From contig NC_080041.1 of NCBI RefSeq assembly GCF_012489685.1, forward strand, positions 21,763,802 through 21,827,801: a stretch of DNA of 64,000 nt. Reading direction: 5' to 3'. The position numbers and the translations under genes were made by a program. The notes beneath the pieces were generated by a model. The model did no database searches, was not told the DNA's origin, and saw only the letters and a list, made by a program, of their open reading frames with translations. The stretch comes from Lotus japonicus (taxonomy: Eukaryota; Streptophyta; Magnoliopsida; Fabales; Fabaceae). Position 1 is the stretch's first letter. Every line of letters starts with the position of its first letter. Positions 1 to 11,299 of the stretch are shown here, in pieces.

Positions 1-517
1 TATTTTTTTCTTCATATTTCATCCCTTCTAGTCTCAGTTTTCCAACTTTCACAAGCTTAGCATAGACCTCGAGAGGTATCATTACATATCGTTATATAGG
101 TCTTTGATTTTGACTCCTTTTAATGCACCACAAGGGGTATCATTACCTAACTTCTCATGCTGGAACTATTTGATCAGAGTCAATCACATTGATATAGCCT
201 ACAATGAAAATCCTAGACGTTACAATACATTTTTTCGGGTAACACATCAATCACCCTACTCATCGTAGGTCTCAGATTTTGACTCTTTTTAATGCATCAC
301 AAGCTCATTGTGGTCATTCGCTTTACTATATTTTTTTCTTCATCTTTCATCCCCTCTAGTCTCAGTTTTCCAACTTTCACAAGCTTAGCGTAGACCTCGA
401 GAGGTATCCTTACATATCGTTATATAGGTCTTTGATTTTGACTCCTTTTAATGCACCACAAGGGCCCTTACCTAACTTCTCATGCTGGAACTATTTGATC
501 AGAGTCACATTGATGTG
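1..517 (-). repeat. Tandemly duplicated receptor-kinase fragments
   Basis: Two copies of one block lie in tandem with a period of about 328 bp (compare around 53 and around 381). Each contains, on the minus strand, a piece coding for a peptide like KLVKVGKLRLEGMK, which also occurs in the larger kinase fragment at 2083-2575. The blocks are scrambled pieces of kinase C-lobe joined to non-coding sequence, without an open frame. The second copy is cut at 517 by the solo LTR. The flanks of that insertion can be aligned to the unbroken first copy (about 160-260). This is decayed, duplicated gene debris, not a gene. Confidence 0.7.
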
Positions 518-2053
518 TGTTGAAAGATTTTTTACCACTCTACGTTCGAATCTCTCAAGACTCAATTGTAGTATAGTAAAGAGTTTTGTCGTATCCACTG
601 GGAGGTGTAATACTTATGCCATTCAATAGCTAACAAACTCAAATAATGGTTTACAAAGAGATTGATTGTTTGTTTAAGAACATAAAAACATAAATCAAGA
701 AGATAAAAAGAGTTGGATTCACCAAGGTAGATAGTTTTGCTGGGATTAGAGTTTCGTTGTTCGACCTCTATGTATTCTATTGATTCACATACAAATATCG
801 TTCTATGCAATTGATTCCTCCCACCATTTCTTATCTTACTACCTAGTCCCCCGACGTAGAAGATTATCAACTCAGCTATGTTAATCCTCAATCCCTTGAT
901 CGATTAACAATAGTGAGTAGCATTAAGCATGGATGTTTGAATAGACTAATGATCTAACCCTATCCCTAGACCTTAGAATCATTAGATGATTATACCTAGT
1001 TCAGATTTAAATAGTCAGTTCCCACCATCTTATTAAATCTAAATTCATGTTCTAGATGATCAATCCAATTCAAGCATGAAGCACAAGGTAAAAAACATTG
1101 AATCATGGAAAAGGAACATATGATTAACTCTAGTTCGGACTCAAGAACGTGCGAGTTCCCTACACAAGTTTGAATCAATCAAAATACCCAAGGGGATCAA
1201 CCTAAGATATAGCTTGAAGCATAAGAGAAAACCATTGATTCTTTAGCATAGAAACATGAAATTTGCATGAAAGGAGATCAAATAGATTACATGAGCATCA
1301 AGACAACTAGTTCTAATCCCAACAAATGAGAAATTAACTATCCATTTCCATGGATAGCTTTACAATGATAAAAGAGAAGAAGAACGATGAAAAACCAACT
1401 CTGTGACGGTTCCCCGGCGATGAAATCAGCTCCAAAGCCTTCTCTCTAGTCTCCTAGGTCTCCCTTGATGATCTCCTTCGTTTTCTCTCTATTTTGGTGA
1501 GTTTCCAAGTGATGGGTTCCAAGAAGTTGTTCTTTTCTGATGGGATTTTGGTCTTTTTATATAAAATCCGTGTACAGGGTGCTGAGCATGTTTTCTGGGC
1601 GCTCAGCACCCTGATTCCTTCACTGATGGGTTTTGCCACCGCCCTAATCATGCTGAGCGCACTTTTCATGTGCTGAGCGCATTTTGCACAGATTACCCTA
1701 TCTATTGAAAAGGTGCTGAGCGCCTTTAAAGTGTGCTGGGCGCCCTTTTGACAGAACTTCCATTTTCCTCTTCTGTGGCAATGGTGCTGAGCGCTCTTCA
1801 AGGGTGCTGAGCGCCTTTTTGACAGAAGCCTTCAAAACTTATCCACTTCTCTATCAACTCTTGTATTTCTTCCTAATCACCTTCCTACACCAACAATTGA
1901 GATTGGAATCATATATAAAACATTTTCTAAATCAAAACTCTCATTTCTATAAATTCTAATCAAAATGGGGTCAATTTGCAAGATAATTTCCATAAATCAC
2001 ATAGATAAGTGCCTTAATAACAATGGAAAACTACGTAAAATTGGCACTTATCA
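518..2053 (-). mobile_element. Solo LTR, 1536 bp, with 5-bp target duplication
   Basis: The element begins TGTTGAAAG and ends GGCACTTATCA, so it is bounded by TG...CA. It is flanked by ATGTG at 513-517 and ATGTG at 2054-2058, a perfect 5-bp target duplication. Read on the minus strand, it starts TGATAAGTGCC and near its end carries CAGTGGATACGAC, a pattern common in the 3' part of gypsy LTRs. A TATATAAA box lies near 1558-1566. No internal region, primer site or second LTR is attached, so it is a solo LTR left by recombination. The undisrupted homolog of the target is seen around 160-260. The superfamily (gypsy) is inferred. Confidence 0.85.
1578..1820. repeat. Clustered GCTGAGCGC short repeats in the LTR
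   Basis: The motif TGCTGAGCGC or a one-base variant recurs about eight times in 240 bp, at irregular spacing and mostly in one orientation, with one inverted copy (GGCGCTCAGCACC) near 1600. It lies upstream of the possible TATA box in the minus-strand reading, or just downstream of it on the plus strand. This could be a duplicated regulatory motif of the LTR promoter or an array grown by slippage. Function is unknown. Confidence 0.65.
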
Positions 2054-2082
2054 ATGTGGCCTACAGAAAAAATTCCAGATAT

Positions 2083-2575
2083 TGCAATCTAGTTTCCTTC
2101 TAACACATCAATCACCTTATTCATCGTAGGTCTCTGATTTTGACTCTTTTTAATGCACCAGAAGCTCGATGTGGTCATTCGCTTTACTATTTCTATTTCT
2201 TCACCTTTCATCCCCTCCAGTCTCAGTTTTCCATCTTTCACAAGCTTAGCGTAGATCTCGATGGGAGTATGCTTCTCATTAGGATGATTGAGTTTCTGAT
2301 TTATAAAAAATTTCACTCCAACTATTTCAAGCAATATCTGGCTGTAGCTAAAAACATCATATTTTTTTGAAATAGATCCTTCATAATCGCGCACCTTCGG
2401 AGCTACATATCCACCTGTCCCTTTAGGATTTGACAATGCAACAATGCTCTCATTCATGCTACAAATCTTCGCAAGCCCAAAATCTGCGATCTTAAGAGTG
2501 AGATTCTCATCCTGAAGTATGTTGTGAGTCTTAATATCCAAATGGATAATGTGGATTTTGGCTGTTCATATTGGA
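2083..2575 (-). pseudogene. LRK10L-type receptor kinase, C-lobe fragment
   Basis: The minus strand encodes the kinase subdomains from the catalytic loop onward. HLDIKTHNIL replaces the family's HFDIKPHNIL, then follow DFGLAK (DFG magnesium motif), an activation segment with GTGGYVAPK in place of GTxGYxAPE, a YDVFSYSQILLEIVG helix and a C-terminal RPTMNKVIDVLEG motif. The N-lobe, the lysine and glutamate of the ATP site, and the extracellular and membrane segments are absent. The closest family I recognise is the plant LRK10-like/PR5K receptor kinases. Given the truncation, the altered APE motif and the neighbouring scrambled copies, I call it a pseudogene. Confidence 0.8.
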
Positions 2576-3021
2576 AATGGGTAGTAAAGGAAAAGATCAA
2601 ATTTTTTTTTGTGATTTCTCTCCTTTATTTCCTTTCTCTCTGCTTGTGGCCAACAATGCTAGATAGGACCACCTTTTAAAGCACGATCATGCATGACTAG
2701 TTGTTTCATTTCCTATGAATAGCATATTAAATTGTGTTTCACGACCACATTTTGCGCAGTCCAGTTGATTCAGTTCTGATGGATGGGTTTTGCGCTATTT
2801 TGATGGCTCTGGTTTGTTCAAAGGCTAGATGCAAGAATTGGAGAAACTTGGGGAGAAAAACAACATAGATCCTAAAAGATTGCTCCATAACTCATTTCCT
2901 AGAAAATTGTAACTTAAAAATATGTTGGACCAAGTCTCCATCAGAAAAAAATTCATACCAGTCCAGCCTTTATACCATATATGGTATATATACTTCTAGG
3001 AAAATGAAACAAGGCCCTTTA
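2576..3021. other. Intergenic, no gene seen
   Basis: This is AT-rich sequence between the kinase fragment and a MITE. I see no coding frame, RNA gene or clear transposon ends. Confidence 0.5.
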
Positions 3022-3294
3022 GGGGTCATTTCTAGTGAGAGTGGTGATTTTTACGTGAGGATAAGTGAAGGAATTACTAACTATTAGATTAAATTTAGTG
3101 CCAGATTTTAAGGAAAAAGTTCCCTTCACTCATTATTTTAAGAGAAAATTGGAGACATGAGGGCAACAGGGATAGAGGCTCGAATGATATACGTGACGTT
3201 TAATAAAATTTCAGCCACTTATTTTAATCTAATGGTTAAAAATTACTTCTTTCACTCTTATATAAAAATCACATCTCTCACTAGATATACTCCC
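3022..3294. mobile_element. MITE with about 80-bp terminal inverted repeats
   Basis: The left end (GGGGTCATTTCTAGTGAGAG and on to about 3100) is repeated in inverse at the right end (CTCTCACTAGATATACTCCC and before it, from about 3212). The arms match over roughly 80 bp with scattered differences. Flanking 10-mers AGGCCCTTTA (3012-3021) and AAATCCTTTA (3295-3304) agree at 7 of 10 positions, which would fit a 9-10 bp Mutator-type target duplication. There is no coding capacity. The superfamily assignment is tentative. Confidence 0.7.
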
Positions 3295-4783
3295 AAATCC
3301 TTTAAAATTTACAACATCTATCTTTAAATATAAATATAAATATAAATGAAGAACAAATTATACTCTCTTGAGAATACAAACTAGGAGAACTTCACCAAAA
3401 AATAAATTATATTTGGTTTTGGATTCTGTTATGTAACATAATATTGTTATGTGGAAGATTATTTCTATATTTTATAAATAGTTACATAATCCTATTTATT
3501 AATGTATATAAAGTGAGACATGATATAAAATTTTAACATGAGAAGATAATCTAAAGTTTTTCAATTTTACATACAAATGATTAAGTGCTCCCAACCACTT
3601 CATTAAAATTTATCCAATTTCTCTTTTGCTTTTTCCACCACATTCCGTTCAATTAACACTACTCTACCACATGGCCACACATGGATATTCCTTTCAAGTA
3701 TTTTTCAATGATCGTCTAGTTTAATTTTCTTTTCAATTTTTGTAGAAATATGTTCTTATCTTCACAGTTTTTGCAAGTTACTCAAAGAACGATATTTACC
3801 TTTAAAGTAAAAGAGAAAGCTTTAATTAACTTGTCTCATAATTATAAGCAAAATTAAGGAAACTTATCTTATTGACTACAATACGTTCACATGGTTCACA
3901 ACATTAATGACATCTTTTATAATTAATGGGACACACATTTGATGATATTTGTTGAGGGCATAAAAAAATACATAATTATTTGCAATTAATTAACAAACAC
4001 TCTTGATTATTGATTTGTTGGATATTCTAAATTTCTAATGCTTCACCTTCAGTTTTGCCCTCACATTTCTAAGCATACATGACTACAATTGTAATTGAAT
4101 AAAGAATTCGCTGTTAAAACCAATCAAATGAATAGAAAAAATTGTTGGACTTTAGTTGAAAATCAAACCAAAGTTAAACAACCTCATGAACTTACCTAAC
4201 AAATAAATAGCAAAAAAAGACATGTCTTCAAGAACTTACCTAACAAATAACTAGTTAAGAAATGCCTTTCAATATGTCTTCAATTCTAGGGCAGTTGTGT
4301 ATCAAACAGACGTGGGACCCATGTTTAGAAGTTTTCCCTCCATATATGCGAGGAAAACTCACTTTTCACCATCTGATTGTATCAAAATAATTATTGCCCT
4401 TATATAACAAATTATTATATTTTGTCATTTTTTAAATATAAACGTAACGGTTTATTATATTACCTATGATTCCGTAAAGTATTGGTTGAATAATAAGTTG
4501 TTTGACAATAAAGCCTTGTTAGGTTTAGGACAGGGGCAACAACCTGCACGAAATGTGACTGCATCAAGGTGAAGCTCCACAGTCAAGGACATAAGTGTGA
4601 GCTCTCTCCGAATAGAGTAGAAATCGCCACCCAATTCTACCATTGACTGGGATACCAATGAAACCGAATTCACAAAAGGCATAAACTATCTCTTTATTTG
4701 GATTCACCATAAACATTGAAACCATTTTCACCATCAACCTTCCTTATTTGGATTCGTAGAAAGCACTACAATGGGATTCACAT
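3295..4783. other. Long AT-rich intergenic stretch
   Basis: No feature could be supported. A 72-codon minus-strand open frame at 4464-4682 has no family I recognise and no splice context, so it is not called as a gene. Confidence 0.5.
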
Positions 4784-4965
4784 TGTTGAAAGACAAGAAA
4801 TATACAAGATGAATTCGGTGAATCCGTGTGTTTCAAGTACATAGCGGAGCTCATTATATATAAATGCATAATAAATACAAAATATCATATTTCCCTTATT
4901 ACATGATTATGCTACCTATTTACAATTAATAAAAGATATGCTACTTATTTACAAGATATCTAACA
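4784..4965 (-). repeat. Copia 3' LTR, 182 bp
   Basis: It is bounded by TG...CA in the minus reading and directly follows the polypurine tract at 4966-4974, as expected for a 3' LTR. No matching 5' LTR is present in the window. Confidence 0.75.
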
Positions 4966-5823
4966 CTCCCCCTCAAACTGGTGTATATATGTTATATGTA
5001 CCAAGCTTGTTACAATATAATTAACTCGATGACCTCTCAATGACTTAGTAAACACATCAGCTTTGAATTGATAAATCTAGTGTTGATGTCTCCAGATAGA
5101 ATACTCTCTCTGATGAAATAGCAATCAATATCAATGTGTTTGGCCCTCTCTTGGAACACTAGGTTTGAGGCAATATGTAAGTTGTCTGATTGTCACAAAT
5201 AAGTGTCATATGTGAAATATCTTCAAATCTCAAGTGGAAGCAACTGTTTGAGCCATATAAGTTCACAAGTAGTTGCAGTCATGGTTCAATATTCAACAAA
5301 TTAAGTTATTACCAAAGAAAGCACAATACCCAGAGATGGATCTTCTACTAGAAGGAAAACCTACACAATCTGCATTTGAGTATCCTACCTCTCGTGTATG
5401 TCCCTTGTCTTCGTATAATAAGCCATTTTCATGGAACTCCTTTAATATATTCCAATATGCAAATCACATCCTCCTATTTCGCTTCACATGGAGAATTAAG
5501 AAGTTGAATTATCATGGTGAGGTAATTCGACTTTCAACTAATCTCCTATGTTTTTCTGGATCTAAGAGTGGCTTCCCCTAAGCTAGCATAATTTTTCCAT
5601 TGGGATCCATAGGAGTGTCAATTGGCTTGACATTTAAAAATCTTGTCTCCTCCAAAAATTCATAGCATACTTTCTCTGTGAAATCATAATCCCTTGTTTG
5701 GATTGTGCAACCTTTACGCCCTAGAAATAACGAAGTCTGTCAATGTTTTTTGTCTAGAAGTGATGACAAAGGTGTTGTTTTAATTGTGTGATTCCATGAT
5801 GATCATTTCCTGTAATGACAATG

Positions 5824-6230
5824 TCATCCACATACACAATCAAGTAAATACTCCCAGAGCCGAGTGACAATAAAAAAGTGATCGGCCTCACTCCATGTCA
5901 TGATAAACGGCTGGATAGCAGTGCTAAATCTCTCAAACCAAGCCCTAAGAGATTGCTTGAGACCATATAAAGACTTCAAAAGATGATAGACTAGTCCCCC
6001 CTGAGCAACGAATGTAGGAAGTTGCCCCATATAAAACTTTTTAGTGAGATCATCATGGAGGAAAGCATTCTTAATGTCAAGTTGATAAAGTGGTCAATAG
6101 CGAATATCTGCCACATAGAGCAATAACCTGACTGAGACCATTTTAGCCACGGGAGAAAATGTGTCACCAAAATCTAAGGCAAACACCTGCATACAACCTT
6201 TGACTGTGAATATCTACAAACAACCTACAA
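5824..6230 (-). pseudogene. Copia reverse transcriptase fragment
   Basis: The segment encodes FVAQGGLVYHLLKSLYGLKQS followed by RAWFERFSTAIQ, the hallmark thumb-side motif of Ty1-copia reverse transcriptase. Upstream on the minus strand lies GDTFSPVAKMVSVRLLL, also typical. The catalytic YVDD region near 5830 is recognisable only in DNA and is out of frame. It belongs to the decayed element around it and is not functional. Confidence 0.85.
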
Positions 6231-6429
6231 CAGATTTCCCAAGAGAATGGGATGACAATGGGTAGGGTACCATAGTACTCATCCCCATAACTGCGTTTTC
6301 AAAAATTACCTATATCCGTCCCTATACTCGCGTGAGTAGAAACTTGAATGATCGTTATATGCACGTACTCGTGCCCATTACCCGCAATTTAGTTAACCAA
6401 AAGATAACTTTCACCATTCCATTTTCTAT

Positions 6430-6790
6430 AGAAATAACTTTTTTAAAGAGAAAAATTATGTATATAAAATAGAAAAGGTTGAGAAACTACCATTCTCAAC
6501 ATGGGTACAGTTACCAAGCCAATAAAAGCTGACATAAACCAAGGCACTATAACAAAAACCGTCCAAAAAATCCCATAAAGCGCCAAACCAAACACAGCTA
6601 GGAAAGGTCTCTATTAAAGTCGAAAACAATTGTAGGCTCAACCGAACGGGGTCCTACTAGTCGCAAGACACCTGCAAGATAGAGAAACAACCTAAATGTG
6701 CAAAGCACAAAACCCAACCACAACACCCAACAACTTCCTTAGAACTGAGACCCCAAGTCTAAACAACCTTAAACAATAAAGGTAAAAAGA
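6430..6790 (-). mobile_element. Probable LINE 3' end nested in hAT copy 1
   Basis: This block is absent from the sister hAT copy, has a different base composition and reads on the minus strand as a 3'-UTR-like stretch ending in TTCTCTTTAAAAAAG. That is what a truncated LINE insertion with a short A tail would look like. The right boundary is approximate. Confidence 0.4.
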
Positions 6791-7166
6791 AAACTAAACG
6801 TCGCAACCATACGAGTAGAGCACTAGTTAAATAAAAATACAACTATTAATACGAAATAAACAAGTATTAAATATAAATACAAAATATCATCCAAATACTT
6901 AACAAGTAAAATCATTCAACTAAACATAATTTTTATAAAATGAATAAGCGAGAAAGTTATAAATTTTAATTTTATTTTAAAATTTTATTAATACAATCCT
7001 AAAGTTACAAGATACTAACTTACTTAAATTTTTTTTGAAAAAAAAGAGTAATTATAGAAAAATCAAATATAATATTAGGACCTTACTTACTTTTTTCCCC
7101 TCAAAATACAAAAGTTATAATGTTATAACTTTAAGTTTGTTAATACAATACTAAATATATAATAAT

Positions 7167-7176
7167 ATAGTAATAA

Positions 7177-7210
<34 letters not shown>
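7167..7210. repeat. (AAT)n microsatellite
   Basis: About 14 ATA/AAT units lie inside the hAT element just before TGTGTGTGCG. Confidence 0.85.
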
Positions 7211-7948
7211 TGTGTGTGCGAGAAGGGGTGACTACTATGGGACCCATACCCTTTGCTTTTTACGAGTATTTACTCATGTTCAAACTCATACTTATCAAGC
7301 GGGATTTTTACCTACCATAGTAGATAATTTTGCGGATACCCAATTTGTTTGGGACCCATTTCCATCACTATAAGAGAAACATGAATATGGTCTCAAGTTC
7401 CACTATTTTGAAGAGCACACATCTCATCAAGCATAGCTTGCCTCCAACCATGTGAGATAAAGCATCACTTATAGTCTTAGGAATAGGCACATAAGACAAA
7501 GAAGAAATACAAGCATAATGCAAAGGAGACAAGCGATGAGCCCAACAATGAGGAGATGAACTACAGGTTGAGCGTATACCTTTTTGAAGTGCAATTGGGA
7601 GATCAAACTCAGGGGGCGGGATCAGAGGAGACAGAGGAGTTGGATCCAGAGAGATTTATATAGTGGCTAGTGGTGGTGGATTTGGTCGTAGTCGACGCTG
7701 ATAAACTTACAAAGGACCTATAGGAGGTGGAATGGCTGGTAGAGGAGGAAGGAGACGTAACTACTTACTGAGGAGTAATAACATGAAATGAAGAGAACAT
7801 GGGTAAAGTGGACTTAGACCTCATTGACGACCCAAAGTAAGGAACATACTCAAAGAATGTCACATCAGGCGAGACAAGATATCGACGAAGAAATAGGGAG
7901 TAAAACTTACAACCCTTTTTAGATCTAGTGTAACCTAAGAACACACAT

Positions 7949-8222
7949 TTACGCCGTTTTCACCACTGCCTACGGCCACCACGACCATCAACCTTCCAAA
8001 TCTTTTTCCATCTCAGATCTAAACCCCAACTACCATGAAACGACCCAAGCCATCGAACCCTAGCTTTTGTCGCCAAACACCCACCAGCCACTGCGTTGAG
8101 GTAAAAATCGACGTTGTCAAAGGCCTTTCTCATCCCTGCTAATCGCAGTTCATCTGTGTCATGCTCCGGTCACCATCGCAACGTCGTCACCAGCACCAAC
8201 GACCACCACGAGCCCTCGCGGA
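7949..8222. other. CCA-rich spacer, host of second hAT
   Basis: This moderately GC-rich stretch (CACCATCGC, CACCACGAG) continues on the other side of the hAT element at 8897-9042. It does not match the copia frame and gives no protein I recognise. Confidence 0.4.
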
Positions 8223-8896
8223 TAGGGATGACAATTGGTCTTGAACCCATTGGGTCCCGTAAAATATACCCACAATGGGTAGGGTGAAAACCCGCTAGAT
8301 GTGTATAGGGTTGGGCACAGGTAAATACCCACAAAAAATAATGGGTATGGGTGCGGGTTTGAGTACTATCGTACGAACCCGCGCTCATACTCGCACACAT
8401 ATACATAATTGGTAGTATATTAATAAGCTTAATGTATAACTTCCTAACTTCTTTTCAAAAATAAGTAAGTCTTAATATTATATATATGGTTCCTGATTAT
8501 TCTCACTTATTTTTAAAATAAGTTATTAACCTACAACTTTAAGATTTTATTAATAATCGAAATTTATATAAAGCTTCACTTTTCTCGCTTATTCTTTTTA
8601 TAAAATTTATACTTATTGTAATGATTTTACTTATTAAATATTTGGATGTTCTTTAGCATTTTTAGTCCATGTTTTTTATTTTATAATAGCAATTATATTT
8701 TGGTTTTCTATTGAAGAAATGTGAAAGTTAAATTTTGATCAGCTAAATTACGGATAACGAGTATATAGGTACCCACAAGGTACGGGAACAGACATTCAGG
8801 TTGCTACCCACGCGGGTATGAGGACGGGTATGGATACTTTTTCAAAACGCGAGTATGGGGATGAGTACTATAACACCCTACCCATTGCCATCGCCA
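8223..8896 (-). mobile_element. Non-autonomous hAT element, copy 2
   Basis: The ends are TAGGGATGACAATTGGT and, inverted, the complement of ACCCATTGCCATCGCCA. The flanking 8-mers CTCGCGGA (8215-8222) and GTCGTGGA (8897-8904) match at 6 of 8 positions. It is homologous to copy 1 but shorter and in opposite orientation. It carries no transposase frame. Confidence 0.8.
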
Positions 8897-9042
8897 GTCG
8901 TGGAGCCTCCTTAGTCTCGCCATCTACTACTGATGCTCAGGTCTTCTCCCTCCCTCACGATCTCTTTCATTTTTTCCCATCACTCTCTCCCTCTGATGCA
9001 ATTCTTCTCTCTTTGTTCGTTTGGTCTCATGTTCATGTCCCG

Positions 9043-9150
9043 AAGGATAGCTCAAGTGGTAAAGGGTGAGGGACATATATGTTGGGGAAGGTCCAAGGAT
9101 CATTCCCTGGAGGGTATAATTTATAATTCTGATATATCAAAATAAAAGTT
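9043..9150 (+). mobile_element. tRNA-derived SINE, copy 1
   Basis: The sequence contains TAGCTCAAGTGGTAAAG, which fits a pol III A box, then GGTCCAAGGATCATTCCCTGG at the B-box distance. It aligns well with the unit at 26677 (TAGCTCAAGTGGTAGAAG, GACATATGAGTTGGG). Two dispersed copies with tRNA-like promoters indicate a SINE family. Confidence 0.65.
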
Positions 9151-9305
9151 CTTTATGTTCATTTTGTCAAGTTCTTCATGCAAACAATCTATATTTCTAA
9201 AGATAAAGGAAATTTATGAAGACTTAATGGTGAAATTTTAAAATATTAGTCCTTACATTATTGGAGAACTTTAGATGAATTCAAAGAACTGCATATAAGC
9301 TTAGA

Positions 9306-9462
9306 TTTTAATGGATATGCACTGTCAGTGTAATGTTTGCCACGTAGGAGAGAGAGTTGCTTTCGTTTTTAATTTTAATTAAAATTAAAACATATTTGCT
9401 TATTTGGCGGAATTCAATTGGATGTCAGTCTAAAACTATTTTACACTGCAAATCCATTAAAA
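9306..9462. mobile_element. Small MITE, 157 bp
   Basis: The ends TTTTAATGGATATGCACTG and CAGTGTAAA-type sequence are inverted repeats (TTTTAATGGAT against ATCCATTAAAA). The element contains an AT palindrome near 9372-9395. TTAA lies at both borders but is itself palindromic, so the target duplication is not certain. Confidence 0.7.
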
Positions 9463-9532
9463 CATATTTACTTATTTGCCCATTATGTCTAGTGATATTG
9501 TGTGATTCTGCCAATGCTTGTGTTTGTTAGTG

Positions 9533-9900
9533 ATTTTTTTTTGGACAATGGATCATGATTCCATAAAAGAGCAGCGAAATCTGCTAAAGGATACAAGAGT
9601 ATCTGGGCCCATACATACAAATAGGCATACAATCCTAGATTCAAACAGAAGCAAGTCTAAATGGGCCCTAAGCTAACACCACTGAATGTGGAAAACTAAC
9701 ATTGAGGAAAAACAAAGGAGCTAAAGCTCAATACATTCCCTGACTCTATCTAAGGCCAGTACCCGTTCCTTGGTTGAAAGCTTGCCTTGCGAAGGAGTGA
9801 GCTTGCTGGTTATTCTGTCGTGGGGTCCAGAAAAAACCACACGTTCTGAAGGTTGATCTAAGTCTTTGTATGTCCCTCAGGAGGGGACCACATTCATTCA
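9533..9900 (-). mobile_element. L1-type LINE, 3' end with A tail
   Basis: On the minus strand a short frame near 9780-9850 reads FFWTPRQNNQQAHSFARQA, which resembles the C-terminus of a LINE RNase H domain. A 3' UTR follows and ends in nine As (plus-strand T run at 9533-9541). This is a 5'-truncated LINE copy. Confidence 0.55.
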
Positions 9901-10245
9901 AGGTTAGTGTTTGTGTGTGATTGGGTTAGGGTTAGTATATGTGTATTTTGTGATGGGCCTAGAGGCCTAATTTGTTTAAGTGTTAATGTTTTTTTTCCTC
10001 TGATTAACAAAAAAGAAAAAAAAAAGTGTATTTGTTGGGCCTCTCTATCCAGTTTTGTTTTCAGCTTAAGTTAATATATTTTCCAATTGCCATTTGGTTC
10101 TCTTTTTGTATGATGTCTGTGTGCAGTTTCATCTTAACCTAGGATAGTTTGTTTAAGTGTTGTTTAAGCCCTTTTAGTCTCTTCTATTTTAATTAACTCA
10201 ATAAAAATCTTTATCTAAAAATGAAAAAAATGTTCTTTTAGAGTT
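9901..10245 (+). mobile_element. LINE-like 3' UTR tail
   Basis: The stretch ends with a 3'-UTR-like TTAGTCTCTTCTATTTTAAT, then AATAAAAATC and an A-rich tail, as LINE copies often do. There is no coding sequence. The start is arbitrary. Confidence 0.35.
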
Positions 10246-10391
10246 CTGTAAAATTACATGCTTTCATTTATTTAGAATTATATATTTTCAAAAGAAAACC
10301 CCAAAATTAAATGTTTTAATGTCGTCTAGTAAATGTAATTTTTGAGTTAATCAAGAGAAAAGTAATAATATAAATTTAACAAAATCATAAA

Positions 10392-11090
10392 TGTTCCGGC
10401 CAAGAACATAGAGATATGGTATAGTCCCTAGAGTGAAGGGATTACAACTAGAGAGAGAATCTAGAGAGGGAAATGTGCAACTGCCTAGAGAGAGAGTGTA
10501 ACCGCTTAGAGAAAGAAAATAACTGACTTAGGAGTTTGTTATTGATCAAATGAGTCAAGAGTCCCTTACATGTGGTAACCGCTCCCTATTTATAGGCTAG
10601 GGGTTGGGCTTTGTGGGTTTAACTACCCCTATTGGGCCAGTTGGGCCTCGCGGAAGAGGCCCAACTCTGAGCCTGTAAGACCGCCACGAGGTCGGCAGCC
10701 GTGAGCGAGTCCCTCTAGGGAGCTCGCCCAGTCCACAAGACACCGAGCTCGAAGCATGAGAGCTAAGTATGTCTTTAAGAATAAAGGTACAAACATTAGT
10801 AAAAGCTAGCCTAAGTTAAGACTACCGAGAAATGTAGCAGGTCGCAACCATGGCGTGAGGTAAATACGAATTTTTCTTTGCAAGTTCCCTACAAGTCAAC
10901 AAGTCCACAGTTGCACTTGTGGCGACGAAGACAAGCCACTCGCCTTGTAGCGTTGGCGAGCGCCCGTTAGTTTGGTGTCCTGGTACGTGGGAGTCACGCT
11001 TGACGTGTTGGTTGATTTGCAAAGGTTAGTGAATCTTCAGAATCTGAACCGCTGTCCTCGAAACGTCCCCTCGAATCATGATAAAGCCCG
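10392..11090 (-). repeat. Tat element 3' LTR
   Basis: It begins (plus reading) TGTTCCGGCC and matches 20886-21178 closely for about 300 bp. The minus strand has CTATAAATAGGGAGCGG at about 10590-10605, so transcription would run leftward, in line with the pol orientation. The right boundary could not be fixed; 11090 is an estimate. Confidence 0.6.
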
Positions 11091-11292
11091 CCCCTCTAGA
11101 TTTTCGGCCAACCAACCGATGTAGCTTCCCATTTAATGCGTCTTTCACTCTTTCCAAAAATCTGCGCCTTTCCCCAAAGCAATCATTTCTTTTCGTCATC
11201 AAGGGGCACGATTCTCTACTACTTCTGTGGGGCATGCCCCCTCGTCAAGCACGGGCATCCTACACGCGTCCCTCTCAGCCTATTTCCTGGCC

Positions 11293-11299
11293 TATAAAT
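11293..11299 (+). promoter_or_regulatory. Candidate TATA box for the antisense ORF
   Basis: TATAAAT lies about 200 bp before the ATG of the antisense ORF at 11502 and points toward it. A possible 5' splice site TG/GTGAGT follows near 11439. This suggests the ORF had its own promoter near the 3' LTR; inference only. Confidence 0.4.

Larger units (their letters stand above)
6248..7370 (+). mobile_element. Non-autonomous hAT element, copy 1
   Basis: The ends are TGGGATGACAATGGGT and, inverted, TAGTGATGGAAATGGGT. The flanking 8-mers CAAGAGAA (6240-6247) and TAAGAGAA (7371-7378) match at 7 of 8 positions, an hAT-type 8-bp duplication. Removing the element brings copia GKSVVGC next to copia linker sequence. 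The subterminal region (TACTCATCCCCATA..., GCGTTTT..., ACTCGCGTG) is shared with the element at 8223-8896 in inverse orientation. No transposase is encoded. Confidence 0.8.
4784..7948 (-). mobile_element. Decayed Ty1-copia retrotransposon, 3' part
   Basis: Read on the minus strand, the order is integrase C-terminus (around 7800-7948, FLGYTRSKKGCKFYS and VTFFE), linker (around 7440), reverse transcriptase start (GKSVVGC near 6230), palm region with SLYGLKQS (around 5940), then the RNase H zone. A polypurine tract GAGGGGGAG (4966-4974) and a short 3' LTR (4784-4965) follow. The LTR is 182 bp, TGTTAGATATC to CTTTCAACA. Frameshifts and stops occur throughout. The 5' LTR, gag, protease and N-terminal integrase are missing. 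An hAT element interrupts it at 6248-7370. Confidence 0.85.

Noticed and set aside
2089..2541. Intact kinase gene
   Set aside because: Only the C-lobe is present, the APE motif is changed to APK, upstream subdomains are missing and scrambled copies lie next to it.
4464..4682. 72-codon minus-strand frame
   Set aside because: It looks mildly protein-like but matches no family I know, has no fitting splice partners and lies in AT-rich intergenic DNA.
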